Shown here piece by piece: positions 1-9,761 of a DNA stretch of 64,000 nt. A program made the translations under genes and the position numbers. The stretch spans positions 18,079,501 to 18,143,500 of the forward strand of contig NC_079881.1 in NCBI RefSeq assembly GCF_029227915.1, in the 5' to 3' direction. The notes below the pieces were generated by a model, which did not search any database, had not been told where the DNA came from, and saw only the letters and a program-made list of their open reading frames with translations. The stretch's first letter is position 1. The number at the start of each line of letters is the position of its first letter. This DNA is from Hydractinia symbiolongicarpus. Taxonomy: Eukaryota; Cnidaria; Hydrozoa; Anthoathecata; Hydractiniidae.

Positions 1-1289
1 ACACATTATCCAATTGTTTAAACAACAGGCAACAAGGACACCAAAACAAACAAAAAAAAATGAGTTTGCTAAAGGTATATCATTGTTTCATTAAAGCATT
101 GTTTTTATTAAAAAAAAAGTTTTGACTGACCAACTTGTAATTACTCTTAAAGTTCTTATTCGAAATGGTTAAAAGAACTTAAGGGATGGATTTGTAAATG
201 CTCTAAAAAATAAAACCTGCGTGTAAACCCGACGCAGGAGCATGCAAGGCACTAACATGTTAATACTTTAAGATGCTGATAATTTCGAGAGAGCATATTT
301 CAAATAAAACCACAAGCAGCAATAACAATTTAGCTTTAGAGCAATGTTAAGAACAACATTAGAATATTGCTAGTGAGCTTAAGTCAAGTTCTATTTTGTC
401 AAATATTTCGACCGATAAACAGTCACAAATACCATCAGTATCTAAGGGTAAAAGTAAATTACTTACAAGTTCCTTGTCAAGTGTTACAGAAAAACATTCA
501 CAAATGAGTGAACGTGTGAAAGATGATTCGGACATGTTATTTATATAGAGTCTGCACCTGGAAAAACTTGCATGGTATAAAAAACAGATTGACTAGAATG
601 GATATAATAAAATTTTTGACAGAGTACTAGTTTTCGGAATAATAATATTTTTAGAAGTAGACTATCTCTTGTTATAAGAACGAAATGTATATACATGCTT
701 GTTGTACATATTTTATCCTGATGTATATATCTTTTATGAACAACAGTGTGTTTTACACATTTGTTCTTACCGTTTATCTTTGATCAAAATTGTCACTTGT
801 ACTTCTGACCCATTGTTGCCTGAGCTCTCGTCGTCATCGGACGTTCTCTAACTGTTCTTTTGATGCAACAAACAAAAGGGCATTCACCTCAACTAAAGAT
901 TGCTTTAATGAAAAGCTAATTTCTGTTGTTTTTTTCAACAACAAACAGCAAGAACTTACAAGTAGTTATTATACCATCACTATATTTGCCTTCATCGTAT
1001 GGCTCTAGTAACAAGTGCTCGAAGCAAATCACAACTTGCTACCATCATGCCAAATCAACGTCAAGCTCAGCAGTAACACTGGACACTCTTCTAGCAGAAA
1101 AAAGGGTTGTTAAATATACTGTCAAAGCACTTGAAGCTAAGGTAGAAAAAATAAATTCACCTCTTGAACAAAATCTTTACAACCAAGGATACCTTTTTAA
1201 CGCAACTCAGTAAAGAGAATAAGGAACTCTAAAATATGTTAACTTGAAAAGCTGCCTTTAAAAAAAGAATAAAGAGAACATTGACATTA
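1..1289. other. Unassigned AT-rich sequence with weak ORFs
   Basis: No recognisable protein domain, RNA gene or repeat boundary was found here. Overlapping open frames lie on the plus strand at 790-1008 and 926-1213 (72 and 95 codons). Neither has a familiar motif, and the surrounding frames are full of stops. The stretch could be the degraded 5' part of the retroelement whose tail follows on the minus strand, or simple intergenic DNA. Confidence 0.3.
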
Positions 1290-1475
1290 AACAGATGATC
1301 CTGAACTTCAACGAGTGAAAATTACAAAGTGCACGCACAATGATAAACTCGAACAGTTAAGTCTTAAAATGTAAATTCTAGAGGTTTTGCTCCTCTAAAG
1401 AATATGCTCATATAAAAAAACACAATTCTTTCTTTACCCAAGGAGATAGTATGTGAGACGACATAATATTGAAAA
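1290..1475 (-). repeat. Family-B LINE 3' tail, fragment
   Basis: Read on the minus strand, this stretch has a short hairpin (TAGAGG, loop, CCTCTA), then an 'ACTGGTCGAGTTTATCATTGTG'-like block ending in a TGCACTTTGTAAT motif. The same block recurs at about 42240-42335 (-), 56880-57025 (+) and, more diverged, 57780-57860 (+). The corresponding part of the RLE-USP LINE tails has the same hairpin and a related 'GGTTGAGTTTATCATTGCGG' block. I infer a sister LINE family with a homologous 3' terminus. No coding sequence is attached here. Confidence 0.5.
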
Positions 1476-1985
1476 CACACAGAGCAACAAGACTGAGGAA
1501 AGGTCTCACAGCCACCGTCAGGAAAAGTATTGGATTTAGAGAAAATAATTTAAAAAGAGGTGGCAACCCACCGCAATGATGAACTCAACCTGTTAGGAAA
1601 CAAGCTAGAGGTTGTACTCCTCTAGAGAATATGCCTCTAAAAGCACAATTCTTCCTTTTTACAAGGAATTTAAAAATATATAAAAAATAAAATAAATAAA
1701 TAAAAAGGACACAACACATTTGAAAAGATGAACAGAACTTTAACCAAGGGCAGGTAGGTTTCGACCCATATTTCTGAACCTAAGTACCCTGGATGTCTAG
1801 CTGGGTCACCTCGAAGAGGTCCGCGGACGGTCATCAGCAGAAACTAGACATCCCTATCTTCCTAAAATTAACTTTGACCACTTTCTGTTCAACTGTGCTA
1901 TTCTTTGTTTTTAACTCAGGTAATAAGTGGAGTCGTTACTCTTCAAAGACAAGATCATGTGTGATCAAACCCCCCTGCTAATATT

Positions 1986-2030
1986 TTTTTTATTCTTTTA
2001 TTTATTTATTTATTTATTTATTTATTTTAA
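1986..2030. repeat. (TTTA)n microsatellite in LINE tail
   Basis: About nine tandem TTTA units lie between two hairpin modules of the copy A tail. The other tails have short A/T-rich spacers at the same place, so this is probably an expansion within the element. Confidence 0.8.
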
Positions 2031-2414
2031 TTGGGGTAATAAGTGGAGTCGTCACTCTCCAAAGAAAAGACCTAGTATGATCAAACCCTCTTGCTAACTT
2101 AATTTTTATTTTATTTTGTTTTATTTTGACTGGGGTAATAAGTGGAGTCGTCACTCTCCAAAGACAAGACTGAGTGTAGTCAAGCCCCCTTGCTGACTCA
2201 CTCCAGTTAAAATATTCTGATCTCAGCTCTTCTAAAAAGAAAACATATGACTCGTGACTGTTAATAAGGCGGTCATCACAGAAAATTACTGCTCTATAAC
2301 AGAAAATTCTAAACGGATGAAAATCACTAACATTGATACCATTGAAAACTTCGTAGATATAACTGAGCAGCTGAATACTTCAATATCGTTTTAATGACCA
2401 ACCTTGTTTAATCT

Positions 2415-3010
2415 CTAGACGGAACAAAGTGACAAGTATTTATGAACCTTAACTCCATGCCAAGTCTCCATGTTCTCTTTGCATGGGCAAGTTAATTCAA
2501 GGATAATTACAGTTTTGGTCATGGCAGAAGTTAAAAGTATGTCGGGACGAAGTTGAGTTACGGCAAGATAAGGTGATAATATTAAGGTTGAATCTAAGTC
2601 TGACAATAATCTATAATCAGAGGCCAGGCGAAGGTTGCCTTGAATTTTTTAACGCTTTTTAGTGGGAAGACGTTTACCAGCTGGAACAAAGGATATTTTG
2701 TGACATCTAGATGGTTTCGCTGGCTCATAATCGGATAAGAACTTCTGGATGGCTGTCACTAACACAGAAGAACAGTATTATGGCGGTACGTGAATCCACC
2801 TTGTGAAATGGCTGATTTACAAGCGCCTAAAATGTGGGAAACGTTACAAAAGGGTTTTTTACATAGGCTGCAACTTTTGTCATTTTGAATTCCCCACTTG
2901 ACAAGATTTTTAGGAGAAGGAAGCGTGTCATAGGTTGCACCGTTGCAAAACGAAGATAAACTTTGCGCAGAGAGAGTAGGTTCTTCCAGGAAAGATCGTA
3001 TTTAATAAAC
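2415..3010 (-). pseudogene. Restriction-like endonuclease domain of LINE (copy A)
   Basis: Translated across frameshifts on the minus strand, this begins with a zinc-knuckle segment (KSCSLCKKPFCNVSHILGAC), then a GGFTYRHN box. After it come the PD-(D/E)XK-type residues: LRPDILLTSAMT, then IILELTCPC, then KVHKYLSL. This is the usual order (CCHC knuckle, R-PD, E, K-x3-Y) in the C-terminal endonuclease of R2/R4/NeSL/Hero-type LINEs, which nicks the target to prime reverse transcription. The longest open piece is 2415-2606. Stops and frameshifts, for example after the KKR motif, show it is dead. It is the 5'-most surviving part of copy A. Confidence 0.7.
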
Positions 3011-3030
3011 AAGCACCACTTAGTCTAGTT

Positions 3031-5345
3031 ACCTTAGACATGAAGCTGAACGGCTCGAGCATAATAGAAGTCTTCCCATTAATGCCGGACGTTTTGCTGA
3101 CTCTGCAGACAGGCCCTCCTCCAAAAGTGACGGAGACATCGTATTGCCACCAAATTTAGCACAAATATTCGTTAGCACATTGAAAGACAAATTCATCTAA
3201 ATTTTGGAAACATAAAATTTGGAATAAGAACAGGGCACGCAAACGACTCAGATGTGTAAAATGACTTGATAAATGCATAAAAAGGCTACAATACATTCGG
3301 AACAAGTGATAAGGATATTAGGAGAAAGAAAAACCTGTTAACCGTCGAAATTTTTTTTTTATGATTATGAGATCCTGTTTACAAAAGACGTGAAGTTATA
3401 CCAAATTTTTGTGACTGTCATGAATCTAACTTAAATTGATGTAAAAACACTAAATTTCAGTGGTTACAAGAGCAGATTTAACTGCTTGATAAGGGACTGT
3501 TAACAGCATCAATAATCCGCTGTGTTACACATGCTGGTAGCGTTGTTGACATTTTACGCTCGTATTGGATTTCATCCAGTTTGTTTTTTTGTGTCAATGG
3601 GCAATTCTTTGTATGGTAATTTATTAAAAAAACATTGAATCTCTTGAGGAATCTTCTTGTCTAACCGTTACAATTGAACCAACATGTTGCTTAAAAAATT
3701 GTAGAATTCTTGCGATAATAAACTGCGGAATCTTTTAGGGCAGCTTTGCTTAAATGAATGGTACGTCACAAGAGACCCTGGCGTCATTAAAATTGCATGC
3801 TTAACTCAGATTTTTGAGGCGCAGATTGTATGGATGCAGATTGTTTGGTTTTAAGTAATTCATCAATAAACTGCAAATAAATTAAAAATGAAAAAAATAA
3901 AATGTGTCAAACATTATTAGTGATGGCAGAGTAAGGTAAGTAATAAAATGACGATTTTAGTGCATATTATAATACTCATATAAGCCTGTCAAGCAAAAAG
4001 GTAAAGTTACCGCAAGTAGCGAGAAACACAATGTAGTGAAAAAGGACGGGTAAGCCTGGGGATTTATTCACGGGTCACTGACTAGAGAACTAAAAAATTG
4101 GAAGATTTTTTTAAAAAATGAATGAAATAATGAAACATTTACATACCTTATGCATTATCATCGAAGTACAATATCGAACTATCCATTTCTTTAACATACT
4201 GAAATATGTAGTCAATCTTGACACGATTTAGTAACTAGACGGGATGTTGTTGTTGTAACGGAAGTAGACGATAAGACCTTGGCCTATCAGAAATCTGTCC
4301 GGAAAACCATTTCTTTACAAATTAAAACACATTTTTATATTTAAATAAAATAAATTTTGAAATGATATGTTTTTTTTCTTATTTTTAAATTAAAATTTCC
4401 CATAAAGCGTACATTAATCACGTTCTTTAATGTATGAAAGTAGTTGAGATGCAGATTATTTTAAAGTGAAACTTGCATGTGATTTTAACACTAAATCCGA
4501 TGTTTAAAATTGATTTACATAAACGGCTTTACAATTCTCCTTATGAAAATGCACTTTTGCGATATTAAAATGGCTTTGTGACTTGGTAGCTTCGGAGGAT
4601 TCGCAGCTTCGTGGATTTGTGGTTTAATCATTCATAAATAAGGAAAAATGAGTAAACGAAGACCTTGCTTTGTCCACAAATCCACTAACCGTTTAATTCA
4701 GTTAAAAGATGATATATATTATCATAAAGTGTAGAAAGTTAATGAAATACAAAACATAAGATGTAGTGATCTGACTAAAATAAATTACACATAACCCTCA
4801 TAATTATAAGCAGTAATCGTACCTTGACACAGAAGAATATATTAACCCTTCCGTAAGTGCCTTTTCCAGTAGTTTGGGCAATAACCCATAGATAAGAAAA
4901 AGGTATCCAGTACCATTTCTACTTATCACGAGCCTACAGTATATCCAATACGCATAGGTAATACTGCATAACAATTAAAGAATTGACACGGGAAGAAACA
5001 TTATTTACCTAGTATGTAGAAGGCACAATTGTCAGGATTGTGTCTTTCATTTTCAGTGCTGAATTGCATTGAAACACTTTCTCCAGTGAAAATTTTTGAT
5101 TATATTTCTACATCACCAGTGTAATCTTTGTTTTTAAAATTTTGAAAAGATATTCTTGTATTTCTGCTTTTACAATAAACGCAGATCCGTTAATAGACAA
5201 AAATATTGTCAAACCGAAGTTGTAGCTGTTGACATCATACACGCATCTTCATTATTGTACTTAAGCAGTTGCATGGTAGATAGCTTTAGAGCAGATGATT
5301 TGCCTGTGGTTGATTTTTTTATTAAAAAAGTATTTAAAAGAAAAT
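3031..5345. other. Unannotated AT-rich interval
   Basis: I see no domain-bearing ORF, RNA gene or clear repeat here. The longest plus frame (5156-5347, 63 codons) has no recognisable motif. The interval lies between two minus-strand LINE pieces (copy A and the tail-only copy F) and may contain unrecognised degraded element sequence. Confidence 0.4.
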
Positions 5346-5349
5346 AATG

Positions 5350-5937
5350 ATAATATGATAATGATAAACTCAACCTGTTGGGTCTTTGGAAATAAGCTAG
5401 AGGTTGTACTCCTCTAGAGAAAATAACTCTAAAAGCACAATTCTCCCTTTTTACAAGGAATTAATTAAAAAATATATATAAAAAAAATAAAAAGGACACA
5501 ACACATTTGAAAAGATGAACAGAACTTTAACCAAGGGCAGGTAGGTTTCGACCCATTATTTCTGAACCTAAGTACCCTGGATGTCTAGCTGGGTCACCTC
5601 GAAGAGGTCCGCGGACGGTCATCAGCAGAAACTAGACATCCCTATCTTCCTAAAATTAACTTTGACCACTTTCTGTTCAACTGTGCTATTCTTTGTTTTT
5701 AACTCAGGTAATAAGTGGAGTCGCTACTCTCCAAAGACAAGATCATGTGTGATCAAACCGCCCTGCTAACTTAATTTTTATTTGATTTTGTTTTATTTTT
5801 GACTGGGGTAATAAGTGGAGTCGTCACTCTCCAAAGACAAGACTGAGTGTAGTCAAGCCCTCTTGCTGACTCATCCTGGTTAAAATATTCTTATCTCAGC
5901 TCTTCTAAAAAGAAAACATATGACTTGTGAACTATAC
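5350..5937 (-). mobile_element. RLE-USP LINE tail-only copy F
   Basis: On the minus strand this holds the final codons of the USP domain, then two hairpin modules, the GGATGTCTAG/CTAGACATCC stem, and the terminal hairpin with the GAGTTTATCATT block. It is nearly identical to the copy A tail (1545-2225): the antisense 62-codon frames at 1793-1981 and 5581-5769 differ by one residue. That implies a recent common source or local duplication. No endonuclease sequence is retained, so the copy is severely 5'-truncated. Confidence 0.75.
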
Positions 5938-6448
5938 CTTGGCTAACGTGCTATCTCATGGTTTCATTAACAAAACTATATTTTAATTTATTCCTTCCAT
6001 TAAAGAACAAAACACAATGCGGTTAGGGGGAAAAAGCCGTATATAAGCATTTAAAGCATATTTACGCTGTATCTCGCTTATTTAAGTTGTATTGAACATT
6101 TAATTTGAAGGTAACATACTATTTATACTGTAACAGAATATTTAAAAGTTTTCCCTGACTGTATAAGAAGTCATTAATTCGCAAAAGGAAGTCAATGTAG
6201 TTATTACTATATATTTGAAATTTGATGGTTGGGCGTTGGTTATCGTTTTGTTTTATTTTTTACATAGGTGGGGGGATTGTGTAAAGGCTAGCTGTAATAT
6301 CAAGTTTTAATTTTTCACCAGACAATATCCGTAAAAGACGAAAGGCCGGCCAACCGTAATAAGTTTACAAGAGAAAATGAGCACGAAAAGACCACTATCT
6401 CAATATGGAACAAATCGTGTAGCAAAACCAAAACCCTGAGGACAGGGC
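5938..6448. other. Unannotated interval before Kolobok element
   Basis: About 500 bp of AT-rich sequence between LINE copy F and the TTAA target site of the Kolobok element. No ORF, RNA or repeat structure was recognised. Confidence 0.4.
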
Positions 6449-6790
6449 TTAAAGGTTACCTCCCGAAGAAAAATAAATATGCTTAAATCAACTCGAAATA
6501 CATTACTATAAAACAATCCAGCAATAGTTTTTTAAAATTTGTACACATACTTGAGTATAGCTATGACTATTTATTCAGTCTCCCAGAGCTTCGATCGTCT
6601 TCACGCCGCCATTACAGAAAACATAATTTCACACTGAAAACGGCCGTGATGTAATGAGTATGCAGCGCATGCTGGCCGGACAAGTGCATCTACGCTAAAC
6701 CACACAAAGTACGGATTTTTGAATTTACTTTCGACTACGAGGTGACTATTATTTTATTATTATTGCTTACGTCCTTCTGCGCAAATTACA

Positions 6791-8224
6791 ATGTATGAAG
6801 TTCATTTTTGTGTTTTCCATTCAGGGGAATATGTTTTCCCAGAAATACATAGATTCTGGTCTGAGCATCAACAAGCACTACTTTGTTCTGCATCTGAGAA
6901 GCATTTACAGCTGGCAATTGATGGACAGTGTGACAGTCCCGGTCATAGTGCTACATATTGTACAGCTTCGGCCGTGGATACTATTACAGAAAAAATATTG
7001 GATTTCAACGTGGTTGATGTGAAAGAAGTTAAAAATTCGCAAGGTCAGCTTCCACCATATATACACTTCATACAGTAATAGCTATGTTAATTTAGCTATT
7101 CTTATTCAAAATTTACTAGGAATGGAGAAAGAGGGGTTTATTCGTTGTCTGCATAACCTACATAACAACTTTGATGCTAACATAGCAATCGTGTCAACAG
7201 ATCGTCACAATCAAATTCGTGCGCTGATGAGAACTGATGACAAATACAAAAACATTAAACACCAGTACGACCCGTGGCATATTGCAAAAGGAATCTATGA
7301 AAAGTTGCATAAGCTTTCGAAGAAAAAAGGTACCCCACAGAATTTCCTTACCTACTTTTGATACGAACTGTTTTAGTTCCTTTCCTCTTCTTTTCAGGAT
7401 TTGAGTTACTGGGTTTGTGGGCACGTGCCATTGTGAATCATTTATACTGGAGCGTAACTACCTGCAATTAAAATGGTGATGAGCTAGTGGAACGATTTCT
7501 ATCTGTAATTCATCATGCGTGTAACAAGCACACATTCCCAGGGAAGTTCTATACCAAATGTGCACATGATAGATACACGACGGAAGAGGCCAAAAATGTG
7601 CAGTGGATTAAGCCTGACAGCCCTGCACATGAAGCATTATTGAAAATATTGAAACAGCCACAGTTGGTGAAAGATATGGCCCAAATGAGTGAGAATATAT
7701 ATGTCTGGGGTGGAGGTGTTCCACGCATTGAAAATACGGTACCTTCCCAGAAGTATATTTTTTGAGAAGGAAAAAATGTTGGCCTCAACTGCCTTAGCTG
7801 GTCTTGATCACAACTTCAACGTTGATAGAGCACAGGTAATTTTTATTGTGTGAATTTAGATAACCTATTGTGTAAATATGATTGTAATAATTATATTTCA
7901 CCGCAGGCTAGTTACAAGAAGAAAAATTCGGAGGGAAAATACATTCCACGCTTTAGAGTCCAATATACGAAGCACACAAATCGATTCACAGCTAAAAAAG
8001 TTAAAGTCGCAAAAAACTACACTTTCATGCGAGACATTACAAGATCTGTTTACTTTAGAGCTGTTGATAGCGATAAAGCATTGAAAGAAGAGCGACTATT
8101 GAGAAAACGATGTTTGCTTTTATCACCCATAGAACGACCTCGTCGAGAGGAAACTATTACAAACTCCAATAAATATAGTCGTATGAAAAAAAAAAAACGT
8201 AAAAAAAGTGTAAATATTTTTTAA
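6791..8224 (+). pseudogene. Kolobok transposase (multi-exon, damaged)
   Basis: Four exons can be traced: up to 7043, 7120-7329, 7398-7832 and 7907-8224, with GT/AG borders and consistent phase. Motifs in order: DGQCDSPGHSA, then EVKNSQ joined by splicing to GMEKEGF, then VSTDRHNQI, HQYDPWHIAKG, the FPGKFYTKC block, and a basic C-terminus. The STDRH and D-PWH pair is typical of this transposase family, where acidic residues cut and rejoin DNA. Damage: an in-frame TAA in exon 3 (about 7469), and a frameshift near 7710 after which the FHALKIRYLP frame resumes. The true N-terminus is uncertain. The same protein is encoded by 45160-46395 on minus. Confidence 0.75.
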
Positions 8225-8247
8225 TCTAATATATAATCTCTGAAAGC

Positions 8248-9038
8248 TCAGATCAAATTGACCTCGTTAATAGCGTCTGGGCCTCCTTCTACATCTTTGT
8301 AGCCCACGTAAATACCATCTGGTGCAGGATATTCTCTACGAATTCTATTCACCACACAAGATGGGATCACTCTCCTGATACGTCTACCAATTCTATTGTG
8401 GACCCACCAAGTGAACTGACGGTAACTTGCGTACCTATAAGTCCTGTACGTAATATATAAACAGAATAAATAGTGTACAAACGTTATTACTACATGTATA
8501 TATTTCGTGTGTGTATAAAGAAGCATAATATAGTGATGAAAAACAAAGAAAATTATTCAGAAAAATTTTCACCTAGGTGGAACATTATTTCTGTTGGGTA
8601 GATGACAAGCCTCTCGATCATGCATCCCAACTAATGCGGTCCAAAGAGCATTCTTCAAAATAACAATGCTGACAAAGTGCGCATGTTCAATTATGCACTT
8701 GAACGCATCTTCTGAAAAAAATAGAGAGGGTTACTTTCAAATAGGCGACGAGAACAGAGGAATGATTGTAAGAGAAAATAACAACAAGCTCCTAACTCAA
8801 AAACAGCTGCTGTCTCCAATTCCCGGCAACAAAAACATTCCTCTTCACTTGGCATATCTTCGCTGTTGCCACATTTGCACCACGTGCCAACTGGCTGAAT
8901 TTTGCGACGTGGACTTTCGACATCCTCGTCTGATTCATTTACACTTTCCCAGCTGGAATCTGAGTCTGAAGTGGCTTTCGCGAAACATCTTCTGGGTTCA
9001 AACTGAAAGCCAGCTATTGCGTTTGTGTTCTCAGCCAT
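8248..9038 (-). CDS. P2X7 C-terminal-domain-like protein carried by Kolobok
   Basis: A three-exon gene on the minus strand. Exon 1 (9038 to about 8790) starts with MAENTN, has an acidic Ser-rich stretch, then a Cys cluster ([19 protein letters not shown]). Exon 2 is 8711-8573 ([12 protein letters not shown]). Exon 3 is 8443-8248 ([33 protein letters not shown]). The exon 2/3 join keeps frame (VPPR to TYRYAS). These motifs match the zinc-binding intracellular domain found at the C-terminus of vertebrate P2X7 receptors and in many invertebrate proteins. No channel segments are present. The exon 1 donor is unclear (a GA where GT is expected). It converges with the transposase inside the same inverted repeats, so it is an element-borne accessory gene of unknown role. 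Confidence 0.7.
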
Positions 9039-9391
9039 TTTCTTTAAGTATTATACTTTCAAAACATTCGATCAAATAAATTTACTGAATAATAAAGAAG
9101 TACGGGGGTTTTAAATTTTGTTTGTTTGCGGCATTGAATAGAAGACTCGCTATCATTATTCCGAACTGAATATTGTGCATACTCGTTACGTCACACTACG
9201 ACCACCGTGTGATTTTAGTTTAGTAATGGCGGCTGGATGTAAACAAGCTACGAAGGTGATATTTTGAATTTGAATGAAACATTTCTTCCTTATGTTACAA
9301 ATTTTGTCAAAAAGAAAGTTATATTGTTTATTATAGTATGTTTCTACGTCGAAATACATTAAGTTGTTTTTTTTCGGGAGGTAACCTTTAA

Positions 9392-9643
9392 CTTGTTTAT
9401 TTACGATAGCAAAAAATATGCTTTTTAACATCACTGGGTCTAAGTTATGGAAGTTTATCCATCACATAAGCCATTATTTGATTGATTATAATTTTATTTT
9501 TGGGTAACATGTGTACATTGGGCGGTTGAGGACATGAAATTTGTAACTTAATAAATTTAGGCATTTCCACATTTCTTTCCCAATTTATACGGAAAAATGA
9601 CTTATAAATAGGATCATATTTCAGCAAAAACGTTTTATGAGCA
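9392..9643. other. Short unannotated spacer between Kolobok and ISL2EU
   Basis: A 250-bp gap between two transposon boundaries. A minus-strand ORF (9445-9693) crosses the ISL2EU terminus and is probably spurious. Confidence 0.5.
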
Positions 9644-9761
9644 ATTCTTGCGGTCGGAATGACGTCACTACCATGGCAACGATAACTAGCCATGTTGGCT
9701 TGGGGTACAATATGGTAGCAAAAAAAGGGAAAGACAGCATTGCTTCAATATTCTCAGCAGG

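Larger units (their letters stand above)
1545..3030 (-). mobile_element. RLE-USP LINE copy A (5'-truncated, internally deleted)
   Basis: On the minus strand this copy runs RLE endonuclease fragment (about 3010 to 2400), a remnant of the last ~25 codons of the USP domain (about 2300 to 2226), then the non-coding 3' tail (2225 to 1545). The tail has three tandem ~65-bp hairpin modules, a long stem flanked by GGATGTCTAG/CTAGACATCC, and a terminal hairpin plus 'CATTGCGGTGG' block. Most of the USP domain is deleted. The order matches copies B, D and E on the other strand. The 5' end, including any reverse transcriptase, is absent, as expected of 5'-truncated target-primed insertions. Confidence 0.75.
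6453..9387 (+). mobile_element. Kolobok-type DNA transposon
   Basis: The ends are inverted repeats: AGGTTACCTCCCGAAGAAAA on the left and its near complement ending CGGGAGGTAACCT on the right. Both are flanked by TTAA (6449-6452 and 9388-9391), the target duplication characteristic of the Kolobok superfamily. The 2.9-kb interior holds a multi-exon transposase on plus (6791-8224) and a convergent three-exon gene on minus (8248-9038) encoding a P2X7-C-terminus-like zinc domain. The termini look well preserved although the transposase has stop and frameshift lesions. A second relative lies at 45160-46395. Confidence 0.85.

Noticed and set aside
1790-1852. Hammerhead ribozyme (CTGATGA inside a stem)
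   Set aside because: The CTGATGA word is present in many tails but the matching GAAA core and a correctly placed cleavage site are missing, and some copies have CTTATGG or CTGAAGA instead.
1793-1981. 62-codon ORF conserved almost exactly at 5581-5769
   Set aside because: It lies antisense to the LINE 3' tail and runs through the hairpin modules. Its conservation is explained by the recent shared origin of tails A and F, not by coding.
9186-9434. 82-codon minus ORF near the Kolobok right end
   Set aside because: It crosses the element terminus and TTAA duplication and has no motif.
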